The notes under the pieces: generated by a model
The model's database searches: none
Told to the model about the DNA's origin: nothing
The model's input: the letters and a program-made list of their open reading frames with translations, nothing else
Shown: positions 34,544-45,041 of the stretch, piece by piece
Numbering within the stretch: position 1 is the first letter of the stretch
Layout: every line of letters starts with the position of its first letter
Translations under genes and position numbers: made by a program
Assembly (NCBI GenBank): GCA_902495075.1
Contig: CABUVO010000018.1
Span: 1 to 64,000 of the forward strand
Reading direction: 5' to 3'
DNA length: 64,000 nt
Source of the DNA: an uncultured Porphyromonadaceae bacterium
GTDB taxonomy: Bacteria; Bacteroidota; Bacteroidia; Bacteroidales; Muribaculaceae

Positions 34544-34560
34544 AATTTCGAGCAACTTTA

Positions 34561-34591
34561 ACATCTTGCAAACGAGATGTTTGCAAGATGT
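34561..34591 (+). terminator. Hairpin after the HTCS gene
   Basis: ACATCTTGCAAAC and GTTTGCAAGATGT form a perfect 13-bp stem with a 5-base loop, 18 bases after the HTCS stop. There is no T-run. Confidence 0.65.
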
Positions 34592-34648
34592 GTTACAGAA
34601 TATATACTGTTTGTTACGACAGATAATAATGCAAAACCAGAATTGATG

Positions 34649-34656
34649 TAGTTTTG
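34649..34656 (+). promoter_or_regulatory. Possible -7 element before the lipoprotein/SusC operon
   Basis: TAGTTTTG matches TAnnTTTG about 120 bases before the first lipoprotein ATG. No -33 box is seen at the usual spacing; an HTCS-activated promoter could lack one. Confidence 0.35.
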
Positions 34657-34775
34657 CAAAAGTTAAGATATTGCCAAATTCGCAGTATTCGGCAAATGCA
34701 AAAAACAGTGATAGCCACCTATGGCGACACACCAGAATAAAATACAGTTATAAACCAAACAATATCTTTAAGACC

Positions 34776-35219
34776 ATGAATCTTAAACTTCTTAAATTTC
34801 AATGGCTATTTATTGTCATAACCGCTCTTACGGTCATCAGTTGCAGTGACGATGAGAACGACGTAAACCTAACCGGAACTTCATGGCAACTCGTTTCAAT
34901 GAAGATCAACGGAGAGGCAGCGGCATTGACCACCGACCAGGAGGGTGAATTGCTATATTTCGGAGCGAACAATGTCAGCTACGTGGTCATACCATCTGAA
35001 AACATGAATCTCCGCACCGCATGGAACTATGATGCAGATCACCGCATACTCAATATTTCAGACCTGCTGCCTGTGACGTTCTATGTTGACGGATTTTCAG
35101 GAAACGAGTTAGTGCTCCGGAATTATGCCTATGCCAACAACGGGAAACTCGACACGTTTGTGAAGACATACAAAAAAGTAGAGACGAAAATTGTCGACAA
35201 CAAGCTTCAACTCAAATAG
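34776..35219 (+). CDS. Small surface lipoprotein, lipocalin-like
   Basis: Protein of 147 residues when started at the ATG at 34776. The longer in-frame start at 34671 would put a charged leader before the signal peptide. The lipobox VISC places Cys23 at the mature end, followed by the acidic SDDEND, typical of the Bacteroidetes surface-export signal. The mature part is beta-rich, with NLTGTSWQLVSMKINGEA at its start and a GELLYFGANNVSYVVIPS strand pair, resembling small lipocalin-like domains. The next gene is of the same kind and 16 bases away. The two precede the first SusC and are probably co-transcribed with it. Function unknown. Confidence 0.75.
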   Translation: MNLKLLKFQWLFIVITALTVISCSDDENDVNLTGTSWQLVSMKINGEAAALTTDQEGELLYFGANNVSYVVIPSENMNLRTAWNYDADHRILNISDLLPVTFYVDGFSGNELVLRNYAYANNGKLDTFVKTYKKVETKIVDNKLQLK

Positions 35220-35235
35220 ACAAAACAACATCACC

Positions 35236-35775
35236 ATGAAAAGATATTTTACCGCATTATTTACCACATTATCACTTGTGGCGGCTATTACCTTTTCCGG
35301 ATGTTCCGACGATAACGATTTCGAAGAAACACTTCCCGGACAATGGCAGCTCACCGCCGCATACGATGATGGAGAGCCGACAGACGAGAATGCCGGCGAC
35401 AACCTTACGATACTTTTCGAATCCAACGGCATCTACCGCATGTATGACCCCGTGTCGGCAGTTTCACACTACGGCACATGGATTCTATATGATGAAGGCT
35501 GGCTCTTGATGTCGATGGACAAAATAACAGGAAAAAACACCTCCGACGGGAGCTATCGCTTTTCGCAGGTGCCCGTGCGTTTCACAATCCTCCGTCTTGA
35601 CGGGAATAATCTTGAACTCCGCATATCCACATTCCTGGAAGAGCGTAAGAAGACTATTATGTTCACTCAGCTGCCACAGGATGTCACGCCAACAGACCCG
35701 CAAGAAGCGATGGAACTTGACAAGACAAACAAGCAGCTCCATACTTATACATACCTTTTTAAACGTATTCAATAA
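35236..35775 (+). CDS. Small surface lipoprotein, lipocalin-like (second of pair)
   Basis: Protein of 179 residues started at the ATG at 35236. Cys23 in ITFSGCSDDND is the lipidation site, followed by an acidic stretch. The mature part opens LPGQWQLTAAYDDGEPTDEN and continues with SHYGTWILYDEGWLLMSM, the pattern of lipocalin-like domains (GxW near the start, central YGTW). It resembles its upstream neighbour in size, leader and opening GxW strand, which suggests an old duplication. It ends 8 bases before the SusC start, so coupling with glycan import is likely; direct binding of the glycan is not shown. Confidence 0.75.
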   Translation: MKRYFTALFTTLSLVAAITFSGCSDDNDFEETLPGQWQLTAAYDDGEPTDENAGDNLTILFESNGIYRMYDPVSAVSHYGTWILYDEGWLLMSMDKITGKNTSDGSYRFSQVPVRFTILRLDGNNLELRISTFLEERKKTIMFTQLPQDVTPTDPQEAMELDKTNKQLHTYTYLFKRIQ

Positions 35776-35783
35776 TATCGGTT

Positions 35784-38700
35784 ATGAGAATAATATCCAT
35801 ATTACTTACGGCTCTGTTATGTTCTGCGGCGGGTATCGCCCAGACACTGACTATCACTGGCACAGTACTCGACAAGAGCAACAACGAGCCGCTTATTGGT
35901 GCCACAATCGCCGTTAGCGGTACTACCACCGGAGCCATGACCGATGTTGACGGTAATTTCACGGTCTTGGTTCCCTCTGCAAAGTCACAGTTGCGCATCA
36001 GCTACGTCGGATACAAGACACAGGTTGTCAACGTGACCCCCGGCAAGGCGATGAAAATACTTCTGGCTTCTGACGCGGGAACTCTCGACGAAGTTGTGGT
36101 TGTAGGTTACGGCACACAGAAAAAGGAGTCGATGGTCGGTTCCATATCCTCAATCAAGAGTGAGGCGCTCGCCACCGTTCCGGCATCAAACATGACCCAG
36201 ACACTGGCGGGTAAAGCGTCCGGTATCTCGGTGGTGCAGACTTCAGGAGAAATAGGACGTGACGAAGCTGACATATATATCCGAGGCAAAGCCACTTTCT
36301 CCGATGAGAACAGTAAGCCTCTGATTGTTGTCGACGGTATTATCCGCGAAGGGTTCGCCCAGATCGACCCCAATGAAGTTGAGAGCATAAACATCCTGAA
36401 GGATGCATCCGCCACAGCTGTTTACGGTGTGAAAGGTGCGAACGGAGTCATAATCATCACAACAAAACGCGGTGTTAAAGGGAAACCGGAAGTATCGTTT
36501 ACTGCCCAGGTTGCCATAAATGTTCCCGTGCGTCTTTACAAACCACTGGATTCATACCGCACCTCAATCCTCCGCAACGAACTTCTCGACAATGGCGGTC
36601 AGCAGCCGGAATATAGTGCCGCAGACCTTATGAAATACCGCACTGGAGTATCACCATATACTCATCCGAACGTGAACTGGATGGATGAGATCATGAAATC
36701 CCACTCAGTTCAGCAGCAATACAACGTGAATGTGCGCGGCGGCACAAAGATGGTGAGATATTTTGCATCCTGCGGTTTCTTCAATCAGGATTCCCCCTTC
36801 AAAGGAGACAAAATAACAAACTTCAACCGCTATAACTTCCGCTCGAATCTCGACTTTGACTTCACAAAAGATTTGAGCGTATCTGTCAACCTCGGAGCGC
36901 GAATCGAAGACCGCCACTATCCGCAGGCCATGCAATACAGCAGCTGGGATATTTATCACGGTGCCGTTGCAAACTCAGGTCGCAAATATCCGGCATTCAA
37001 TCTTGACGGCTCATATGGCGGTGACAAAGATTATTCAAATATCCACTCCCTGATTCGCGATTCAGGAGAATTTAAAGAGAACCGCAATGTGCTTGAGGCA
37101 GGTATTAACGCCAATTACAAGCTCTCGTGGCTTCTCCCCGGGCTTGCAATCCGTGCTCAGGTGGCATACGACGATGACAGCAAGCATGGCAAGGTTTATT
37201 ACAAGAACGCTGCCACATATCAGTATAACTACGCAGACGACAGCTACATCATGCATGGTGAAAACCGTCCGCTGCGCTGGGGCTGGGAATATGTTGACAA
37301 CTACCGCAAGATATATCTCGAAGGTGGTGTCACCTACGACAACGCATTCGGTCCGCATAACGTGAATGTTCTTCTTTTGGCAAACCGTTTATCTTACGGT
37401 TCCAATATAGACCAGACATACGCCAGCCAAGGCATTGTTGGTCGCGCCGTATATAACTTCGACTCCCGCTATCTCGCCGAGGTGAACTTCGGTTACAACG
37501 GTTCTGAGAACTTTGCCAAAGGTCATCGCTACGGACTCTTCCCCTCATTTGCCTTAGGTTGGGTACTTTCTAACGAGCCGTTCTACAACAAGCTGAAAAT
37601 TTCCGAATGGATGAACAACTTCAAGATTCGTGGATCCCTGGGCTGGGTAGGTAACGACCGCGTCTGGGCATACAACCCTGTGACCGGCAGCAGTGACGAA
37701 GCGCGTTTCATCTATCTCCAGCAGTATGAATACGTAGATGCCGGCAACTCATACGTATTCGGTATCGGCGACACTCGCATCACCGGCATTCGTCAGGGAC
37801 GTATCGCCAACCCGGATGTAAAGTGGGAAACATCACGCAAATTCAACATCGGATTTGAAGCCGGATTCTTCAACAACTCACTGACCCTGACATTCGACTA
37901 CTTCAACGAGCTGCGCAAGGATATCCTTACGGTTGTGCAGACAATGCCGGGATATGTGGGCACCACCTTCTCTCCGGCAAACATCGGTAGCGTGCGCAAC
38001 CAAGGTGTGGAACTGGAGGCAAACTATAGCAAACACTTCGGACAAGATTTCTTCTTCTCCGCGAAGGGTAATTTCTCATTCGCACGCAACAAAGTGCTTG
38101 ATATGGGAAGTCCTGTCAACGTGCTCCCGTATCAGAGGGCTGAAGGGTATGCCATAGACACACCTCTCAAACTTATCACCGAAGGTTTTTTCCAAGACTA
38201 CAACGACATTGAACGCTCGCCCTCTCAACTCGGACTTGAAGGCAACACCGAAGTGCGTCCCGGCGACCTCAAATATTGCGACATAAACGGTGACGGTGTC
38301 ATCGACCGCAAAGACATGATACGCACAGGATATCCACTTGTGCCTGAAATCAACTATGGTTTAACCCTCACGGCATCTTGGCGTGGCTTCGACCTGAGTG
38401 CCCTATTCCAGGGAGTGACCAATGTCTCCTTCGACAAAAACTGGGAAGCGATGTGGGCATTCTCCAACGGCGACAACGTGTATGACCGCCACTGGTATTA
38501 CTGGACTCCCGAAATGGGCGACGATGCCGCCAAATACACTCAGATGTATGGCAAATATCAGAACAACGAGGCGGGCGCTGACTACACACTCTCCGATGGC
38601 AGCTATCTCCGACTGAAAAATATTGATTTCGGTTACACATTGCCATCGAAAATTACGAAGAAATTAAAAATCAACTCCATCCGCGTGTATTTCTCAGCAC

Positions 38701-38816
38701 TCAACGTATACACCTGGTCGAAAGAACCCTACCTCGACCCCGACAATCGCAATCTGCGTGCAGCATCAATGCCGCCGATGCGCGCATTTAACTTTGGTTT
38801 AAACGTTAATTTCTGA
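35784..38816 (+). CDS. SusC-like TonB-dependent transporter (first of two)
   Basis: Outer-membrane transporter of 1010 residues. A signal peptide (LLTALLCSAAGIAQ) is followed by a carboxypeptidase-regulatory-like domain (about 22-100; GTVLDKSNNEPLIGATIAVS), then the EVVVVGYGTQKKES segment that serves as TonB-box region. The plug (LIVVDGIIREG, NILKDASATAVYGVKGANGV) and the barrel ending FNFGLNVNF complete it. There is no STN domain, so control is by the HTCS rather than by sigma/anti-sigma. It pairs with the SusD gene 5 bases downstream. In this locus it should import mannose-containing oligosaccharides (inference from the GH92 genes). Confidence 0.96.
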   Translation: MRIISILLTALLCSAAGIAQTLTITGTVLDKSNNEPLIGATIAVSGTTTGAMTDVDGNFTVLVPSAKSQLRISYVGYKTQVVNVTPGKAMKILLASDAGTLDEVVVVGYGTQKKESMVGSISSIKSEALATVPASNMTQTLAGKASGISVVQTSGEIGRDEADIYIRGKATFSDENSKPLIVVDGIIREGFAQIDPNEVESINILKDASATAVYGVKGANGVIIITTKRGVKGKPEVSFTAQVAINVPVRLYKPLDSYRTSILRNELLDNGGQQPEYSAADLMKYRTGVSPYTHPNVNWMDEIMKSHSVQQQYNVNVRGGTKMVRYFASCGFFNQDSPFKGDKITNFNRYNFRSNLDFDFTKDLSVSVNLGARIEDRHYPQAMQYSSWDIYHGAVANSGRKYPAFNLDGSYGGDKDYSNIHSLIRDSGEFKENRNVLEAGINANYKLSWLLPGLAIRAQVAYDDDSKHGKVYYKNAATYQYNYADDSYIMHGENRPLRWGWEYVDNYRKIYLEGGVTYDNAFGPHNVNVLLLANRLSYGSNIDQTYASQGIVGRAVYNFDSRYLAEVNFGYNGSENFAKGHRYGLFPSFALGWVLSNEPFYNKLKISEWMNNFKIRGSLGWVGNDRVWAYNPVTGSSDEARFIYLQQYEYVDAGNSYVFGIGDTRITGIRQGRIANPDVKWETSRKFNIGFEAGFFNNSLTLTFDYFNELRKDILTVVQTMPGYVGTTFSPANIGSVRNQGVELEANYSKHFGQDFFFSAKGNFSFARNKVLDMGSPVNVLPYQRAEGYAIDTPLKLITEGFFQDYNDIERSPSQLGLEGNTEVRPGDLKYCDINGDGVIDRKDMIRTGYPLVPEINYGLTLTASWRGFDLSALFQGVTNVSFDKNWEAMWAFSNGDNVYDRHWYYWTPEMGDDAAKYTQMYGKYQNNEAGADYTLSDGSYLRLKNIDFGYTLPSKITKKLKINSIRVYFSALNVYTWSKEPYLDPDNRNLRAASMPPMRAFNFGLNVNF

Positions 38817-38821
38817 TCATC

Positions 38822-40483
38822 ATGAAGATTTATCATATAACAGCCGCTGTGTTGGCAATGCTTTCCGTAGTGTCGTGTGACGATTATCTTGAACGAGCTC
38901 CGGATCTGAACCTCGATGAAGATAAAATATTCTCCATATATGAAGAGGCATATAAGTATCAGGCTGACGTATACACCAACCTGCGTCCCGGTTTCAATGT
39001 ATTGGGCAGCTTCGACCCCGCTCCCATAGCGTGCGCCACCGACGAAGCCGAATCACGTTTCGGATGGAACACATCCAACTCCTTCAATGTCGGTTCGTAT
39101 GACGATGTCGACAATGTCATCGCCGTTAACTACGAAGGGATACGAAAAGCGAATTTCTTCCTATCCAAGAAAGACGTAATACCCTTCCCCGATGAGGATA
39201 CCAGAAACAGTCTCACGGGAGAGTGTTATTTCCTGCGTGCTTTCTATTTCCACGAGGTAGTGAAGCGCTACGGAGGCATGCCGATAATGACCGACAAACT
39301 GTTGCGACCGAACGACAACCTGCAACTTCCACGCAATAGCTACATGGAATGTGTTGATGCAATCCTCTCAGATCTTGAAAAGGCGATTGCACTTCTTCCG
39401 GTAAGCGTTGCAGACAATCTTCAGGGACGTGTGACGCGCGGCGCGGCAATGGCACTCAAAGCGCGTGTACTTCTATATGCTGCCTCACCTCTCTGGGATA
39501 AAGAGAACCCCAATGCCGACAAGTGGAAACTTGCCGCCGACGCAGCAAAATCCGTCATTGACCTTAAGGATGAGAATGGAGCTAAGGCATATTCACTGCT
39601 CGACCGGGGCAAAGGCGCAGAAGACTACGAAAAGGTATTTTTGCTCCGTCCGGATGAGGGCAACACAGAGGTAATATTCTGGTATAACAATGTTCCGGTG
39701 GGATTCTCCTCCAGTGATATCCGCGTGTGGGCACCCTCGGGAGAAGGCTTCGGTGGTGTCGGAGCAGTCGCACCGACTCAGAATTTCGTTGACCTCTACG
39801 AGATGGCAAACGGCAAACCGATTTCAGATCCGACATCTGGTTACGACGAGCACAACCCTTATAACAACCGCGACCCACGCTTCTATAAAACAATTATCTA
39901 TAACGGCAGCAAATGGCAGGGCATCACCGCCGAGCTCTATATGGGCGGTAAGCACCGTATAGCAAAAGATCGTTGCCGCACAGGTTATTACGTTCGTAAA
40001 TATCTTCCCGAAGGCATCACAGAAAAGACATCCAACAAGGCATATCATAACTGGATTTATATGCGTCTTGCAGAGATGTATCTCAACTATGCCGAAGCTC
40101 TCAACGAACATCTGGCAGCCCCTTCGACAGAGGTCTATAATGCAGTCAACGCTGTGCGTCGCCGCAGTGGTATGCCCGACCTTCCGGCAGGTCTATCACA
40201 AGATGAGATGCGCGAACGCATCAAGAACGAACGCGCCGTGGAGCTTTCTTTCGAAGAGCACCGCTGGTGGGACGTTCGCCGCTGGCTTGATGGTGAGAAA
40301 TATTTCAACGGACCGATGTATGAGATGGAGATTATCAAAAATGAAGACAACTCATACTCCTACAACCGCGTGGCGTTTGAGAACCGTATCTTTTCCGAGA
40401 AAATGAACCTTTATCCCATTCCCAAGAGCGAAATGGACAAAAATCCGCTTTATCGGCAGAATCCGGGGTGGAACAACTACTGA
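38822..40483 (+). CDS. SusD/RagB lipoprotein (first of two)
   Basis: Surface glycan-binding lipoprotein of 553 residues. The lipobox VVSC gives Cys19, followed by DDYLERAPD, the usual SusD opening. The helical core includes FLRAFYFHEVVKRYGGMPIM and MRLAEMYLNYAEALNEH. The C-terminal ERAVELSFEEHRWWDVRRW matches the family signature ERxxELxFEGxRxxDxxRW. It is translated right after its SusC partner and forms the lid of that transporter. Confidence 0.96.
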   Translation: MKIYHITAAVLAMLSVVSCDDYLERAPDLNLDEDKIFSIYEEAYKYQADVYTNLRPGFNVLGSFDPAPIACATDEAESRFGWNTSNSFNVGSYDDVDNVIAVNYEGIRKANFFLSKKDVIPFPDEDTRNSLTGECYFLRAFYFHEVVKRYGGMPIMTDKLLRPNDNLQLPRNSYMECVDAILSDLEKAIALLPVSVADNLQGRVTRGAAMALKARVLLYAASPLWDKENPNADKWKLAADAAKSVIDLKDENGAKAYSLLDRGKGAEDYEKVFLLRPDEGNTEVIFWYNNVPVGFSSSDIRVWAPSGEGFGGVGAVAPTQNFVDLYEMANGKPISDPTSGYDEHNPYNNRDPRFYKTIIYNGSKWQGITAELYMGGKHRIAKDRCRTGYYVRKYLPEGITEKTSNKAYHNWIYMRLAEMYLNYAEALNEHLAAPSTEVYNAVNAVRRRSGMPDLPAGLSQDEMRERIKNERAVELSFEEHRWWDVRRWLDGEKYFNGPMYEMEIIKNEDNSYSYNRVAFENRIFSEKMNLYPIPKSEMDKNPLYRQNPGWNNY

Positions 40484-40533
40484 TTAACTCCGTGAAGTAA
40501 CTGATTATGGAACCAATCGCAAAACCTCAGATC

Positions 40534-43350
40534 ATGAAATATCTAAAAAAATATAACATTGGCAAGACCCGCTGGTTGCTTATCGCAGCAGCTTTTTGCG
40601 CGACATCCATGATGGCGGCAAACCCGGAAAAGACAGAGAAGACAGACACAGACTCGATCAAGGGTCGTGACAGTCGCATGCTTCGCACTTCAGCGGTATC
40701 AATTATCGGCTCTTCCGACCTCGACACCCACTCCACCGACATTCTCAGCAACAACCTCACCGGCAAAGCAGCAGGTCTGACAGTGATGCGCACCACGGGT
40801 GACGAACCCGGGAGTGCACTCAGCGACATCTATGTCCGTGGCGTAGGAACCTTCGGCGGCTATCGCACCCCGCTCCTCCTCGTTGACGGCATCGAACGCG
40901 ACATCAACCAGCTTGACCCCGAAGAGGTTGAATCTGTAAAAATAATGAAAGATGGTGCAGCCACCGCCATTTATGGCCAGCGCGGCGCCAACGGAGTCGT
41001 GCTCGTCACAACAAAACGAGGCCGCATCGGTCGCCCAGTAATAGCATTGAACGCACAATATGGATTCCAGCAGCCCACACGTCTGCCGAAATTCCTTAAT
41101 TCTGCCAGCTATCTTTCACTCTACAATAAGGCATTGGTGAATGACGGACTATCCGTGCCATCCGATTCCCGCTATAATCCCGCCAATTACGGAGCCGGCG
41201 CGGATCCCTATCTTTTCCCTGATGTCGACTGGTATGGCTCAACATTAAGGAAAAGCGCTCCACAACAGCAATACAGAGTGTCGGTGCGCGGGGGCTCAGA
41301 GGTGATACGATACTACGTCCTGTTCGGATTCATGAAGAAAGACGGTCTATATAATTACACGAAACTCAACAAAGGTTTCTGCACCAACGACAATTACGAC
41401 CGTTACAGCATCCGATCCAATCTTGATGCCTCAGTGACCAAGACACTCAATATCTCACTTGATATCGCAGGACGCATCGAAGAAAAGAACACTCCGAACT
41501 CAACAGCCAACGATATCTTCAATGCTCTGTCAACAATAACTCCCAATGCGATGCCGATCACTTATGCCGACGGTCATATCGCCGGCACATCGCAATATCG
41601 TTCGAATCCTTTCGGAATGATATCGCACACCGGATATCGCAAAGACCGCAATAAAATACTGCAAATCAAAGCCGTTGCCGATCAACAACTCGACATGGTG
41701 ACTCCCGGACTCAGTGTCAACGCCATGGTGGCATACGACGGCAAGTCGGGATATGGCACCGGCAAGCAACAGAAATATGCTGTCTACGAACTCCAAACCG
41801 GTGGTAACTATACAGTCTATGGTCAGGATACGCAACTGTCTTTGGCTCAGGAAAAGCTTTACGACTATTATCATTACCAGCTCACTTTCGAAGGTAAAGT
41901 CTCCTATGACCGCACTTTCGGCAAACATGGCGTAAGCGCAGACGTGAAGTATTATCTTAACCAGCTTCGTCTCCAGGGTGACAACCCTCCGTTCACAAGA
42001 GAGGGTATCAGCGGGCGCGTAAACTATAATTACAACAATCGGTATATCGCAGACGCGACACTCACATGGGATGGCAGCGATGAATACGCACCAGGTCACC
42101 GTTTCGGATTGTTCCCCTCAATATCAGGAGCATGGGTAATTTCTAACGAATCGTTCTGGCGCTCATCGGCAATGAATCTCTTGAAACTCCGTCTGTCGTA
42201 CGGTATGTCTGGTAACAACAAATCAGGTCTCGACCGTTATGGTTGGGAATCTCATTGGTCGGGCTTTGATCAGTCGTATGGAGGCTACATATTCGGCAGT
42301 GGTTTCGCATGGAGCGATGGTGCCTGGGAAGGGCGCATTGCCAACCCGAACCTCACATGGGCAAAGAACCACAGCTACAATATCGGTGTAGATATGGATT
42401 TATTCAACTGTCTTGAAGTCTCCGTCGACGCTTTCTACAATCGTTATACCGATATAGTTTCAGAAAAGGCGAACACCACATCCTCAATCATCGGCGCTCC
42501 ATACTCCTATATCAATCTCGGCAAGGTTGCCAACCGCGGTATAGAACTGTCTGTGTCACATAAGAAAAGAATCGGCAAGGTTAACTACTTCGTGAACGGC
42601 AACATCTCTTTCGCACGCAACAAAATCCTTGCCATGGATGAAGTCAGCGGTCTGAAAGAATATCAACAGCGCACCGGCAAATCCGTGACCCAGATGTGGG
42701 GTTTGCAGGCAATCGGTTTTTACGCAGACCAACAGGATATCGACAATAGTCCGTTGTCAACATTCTACAAGACACGCCCCGGCGATATCAAATACGTCAA
42801 CCAGAATCCCGCGGAAGACAACTTGATTGACGAATATGATGAAGTGCCGATCGGTCATCCCACGGTCCCTGAAATTGTATATGGCCTGTCGCTCGGTGCG
42901 GAATATGCCGGATTCGATCTCTCAGCAGCCTTCAACGGCATGGCAAACCGCTCGGTTTATCTAAACAATGCCTCGATATGGTCGCTGATGAACAACAACA
43001 AAGCTACGGCAATAGCCTATGGCGCATGGGAAAAGGGTGTTCGCGAAGCTGATGCCACCTTCCCCCGTCTCACCACAGAGAACAACCTCAACAATTTCCG
43101 ACCGTCATCATTCTGGATCAAGAATGGAAGCTTCCTGCGACTTGGCAGTCTGGAAGTGGGTTACACAATACCCAACAAATTGCTGAAGAGAGCCGGAATC
43201 TCAAAGCTCCGCTTCTACTTCAACGCGCAGAACCTCTTCACTGCTGATAATCTCGGCAAATATAATCTTGACCCGGAAGTCGTAGATGCCGGAGTCACGG
43301 GTTATCCTGTCACCAAATCGTTCAATTTCGGTATAAACTTGAATTTCTAA
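40534..43350 (+). CDS. SusC-like transporter lacking the N-terminal beta-sandwich (second)
   Basis: Outer-membrane transporter of 938 residues from the ATG at 40534; an ATG at 40507 is also in frame but would lengthen the leader. After a signal peptide (RWLLIAAAFCATSMMAA) only about 35 residues separate it from the plug domain (SAVSIIGSSDLDTHSTDILS, then LLLVDGIERDINQLDP and KIMKDGAATAIYGQRGANGV). The carboxypeptidase-regulatory-like domain found in most SusC proteins is absent. The barrel ends SFNFGINLNF. The gene lies 50 bases after the first SusD and 15 bases before the second. Whether it works alone with its own SusD, or as an alternative to the first pair, is not shown. Confidence 0.93.
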   Translation: MKYLKKYNIGKTRWLLIAAAFCATSMMAANPEKTEKTDTDSIKGRDSRMLRTSAVSIIGSSDLDTHSTDILSNNLTGKAAGLTVMRTTGDEPGSALSDIYVRGVGTFGGYRTPLLLVDGIERDINQLDPEEVESVKIMKDGAATAIYGQRGANGVVLVTTKRGRIGRPVIALNAQYGFQQPTRLPKFLNSASYLSLYNKALVNDGLSVPSDSRYNPANYGAGADPYLFPDVDWYGSTLRKSAPQQQYRVSVRGGSEVIRYYVLFGFMKKDGLYNYTKLNKGFCTNDNYDRYSIRSNLDASVTKTLNISLDIAGRIEEKNTPNSTANDIFNALSTITPNAMPITYADGHIAGTSQYRSNPFGMISHTGYRKDRNKILQIKAVADQQLDMVTPGLSVNAMVAYDGKSGYGTGKQQKYAVYELQTGGNYTVYGQDTQLSLAQEKLYDYYHYQLTFEGKVSYDRTFGKHGVSADVKYYLNQLRLQGDNPPFTREGISGRVNYNYNNRYIADATLTWDGSDEYAPGHRFGLFPSISGAWVISNESFWRSSAMNLLKLRLSYGMSGNNKSGLDRYGWESHWSGFDQSYGGYIFGSGFAWSDGAWEGRIANPNLTWAKNHSYNIGVDMDLFNCLEVSVDAFYNRYTDIVSEKANTTSSIIGAPYSYINLGKVANRGIELSVSHKKRIGKVNYFVNGNISFARNKILAMDEVSGLKEYQQRTGKSVTQMWGLQAIGFYADQQDIDNSPLSTFYKTRPGDIKYVNQNPAEDNLIDEYDEVPIGHPTVPEIVYGLSLGAEYAGFDLSAAFNGMANRSVYLNNASIWSLMNNNKATAIAYGAWEKGVREADATFPRLTTENNLNNFRPSSFWIKNGSFLRLGSLEVGYTIPNKLLKRAGISKLRFYFNAQNLFTADNLGKYNLDPEVVDAGVTGYPVTKSFNFGINLNF

Positions 43351-43365
43351 TACTTACTTAAAGTC

Positions 43366-45000
43366 ATGAGATATATAAAAGTCATAATGATGATGCTCTG
43401 TATGGCATGGGTATCATCATGCGATCTCCTCGATAAGGATATTGACACCAATCTCGATAAAGACACGGTGTTCAGCGATGAGCGGTTTGCTGCCGGCTTT
43501 CTGAACAGTTCATATAGGGAACTTATAAACGGTTTCAACCGTCTTGACGGCGCAATGTTCGCCTGCGCCAGCGATGAGGCTATCTGTTCATATTCCGGTT
43601 CGGCAGTTCATGCTTACAATAACGGAGCCATCACACCCTTCTATAATCCTGAAAGCGAAATCTGGAACTCGATGTATTCAGGTATCCGCAAATGCAATGT
43701 GTTCCTCCGCGAGCTTGACTCCACAATCAAGGATGCCGGTCTGATAGACAAGACAGCGCAGACGCAGACACAATACCGCCACATGAGAGGCGAAGCTCTG
43801 TTCCTGCGTGCACTATATCATTTCGAACTCGCCAAACGCTGGCAGAATATCCAGTATGTAGACAAAGTGCTCGATGAAGAGAGTGCGAAGGATGTGCCCC
43901 AGCTTTCTTTTGCCGAAGTCATTGAGCATATCGTCAAAGACTGCGATGACGCTACTGAATATCTCGATATTCGTCTGGAATCTACAGATTATGGACGCGC
44001 CACCAAGATGTCGGCAATGGCACTGAAATCACGGGCACTGCTTTATCTTGCCAGCCCTCTCAACAATCCGGGCAACGATAAAGAATTGTGGAAACGCGCA
44101 GCAGACGCAGCCAATGATTTGATGGAGCTACAGGGCAAAAACAGCTCTGCGTTCGGTCTTCTCAGTGCCTATTACACGATTTTCACCACACCCTATAACA
44201 ACGAGATACTTTTTGCCACCCAGAGCGACAGCTCAAATGAAGTGGAGCTTTACAACAATCCTATCAGTTACGGCGGCAAGGGATATACAAACCCGACCCA
44301 AGAGCTTGTAGATGCCTACGAAACCACCAAAGGTTATCCTATTGATGACCCACGTTCGGGATATGATCCACAAAATCCATACAAGAGCCGCGATTCGAGA
44401 ATGGCATATACAATCACCTACAACGGGCTGAAATTCGCCGGCACGGATGTCGAGACATTTGTCGGTGGCAAGGATGGTCTGAACATAACCCCGACAGCGA
44501 CCAAAACCGGTTACTATATGCGTAAGTTCATTGATCAGAACCTTGACCTCTCAATGGGTCAGACACGCCGTCGTCCGTGGATTATCTTCCGCTACGCTGA
44601 GATTCTTCTCAACTACGCAGAGGCTATGAATGAATATCTCGACGCCCCCGATGACAACGTCTACAATGCTATAAACCAAGTGCGTAAAAGAGCCAAAATC
44701 CCACAACTCAACAAACGCATGAACCTTACAAAAGAGGAGATGCGTGCACGTATCCACAATGAGCGCCGAGTAGAACTTGCTTTCGAGGAGCATCGTTTCT
44801 GGGATGTGCGCCGCTGGGACGAGACAAGCGTTTTCAACGCCCCTGTTCATGGCGTGAGAATCACAATAGACGGAGACAAAACCAACTACGAATATTTTGA
44901 AGTTGAAAACCGCGTGTTTGATTCCAAACTTAGGTATTATCCAATCCCACAAAAAGAGATACAGAAGAATCCGGCTTTGAAACAGAACGCCGGATGGTAA
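43366..45000 (+). CDS. SusD/RagB lipoprotein (second of two)
   Basis: Surface lipoprotein of 544 residues. The lipobox VSSC gives Cys19, followed by DLLDKDIDTNLDKD. SusD signatures include RHMRGEALFLRALYHFELAK, IIFRYAEILLNYAEAMNEY and ERRVELAFEEHRFWDVRRW. It is adjacent to the SusC that lacks the N-terminal beta-sandwich and is its presumed partner. The two SusD proteins of this locus are similar in layout, so the tandem SusC/SusD pairs may handle glycans of different length or linkage. Confidence 0.95.
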   Translation: MRYIKVIMMMLCMAWVSSCDLLDKDIDTNLDKDTVFSDERFAAGFLNSSYRELINGFNRLDGAMFACASDEAICSYSGSAVHAYNNGAITPFYNPESEIWNSMYSGIRKCNVFLRELDSTIKDAGLIDKTAQTQTQYRHMRGEALFLRALYHFELAKRWQNIQYVDKVLDEESAKDVPQLSFAEVIEHIVKDCDDATEYLDIRLESTDYGRATKMSAMALKSRALLYLASPLNNPGNDKELWKRAADAANDLMELQGKNSSAFGLLSAYYTIFTTPYNNEILFATQSDSSNEVELYNNPISYGGKGYTNPTQELVDAYETTKGYPIDDPRSGYDPQNPYKSRDSRMAYTITYNGLKFAGTDVETFVGGKDGLNITPTATKTGYYMRKFIDQNLDLSMGQTRRRPWIIFRYAEILLNYAEAMNEYLDAPDDNVYNAINQVRKRAKIPQLNKRMNLTKEEMRARIHNERRVELAFEEHRFWDVRRWDETSVFNAPVHGVRITIDGDKTNYEYFEVENRVFDSKLRYYPIPQKEIQKNPALKQNAGW

Positions 45001-45041
45001 GATGGCAATTCCAATAACCAAAATTATAAAGACAAATATAT

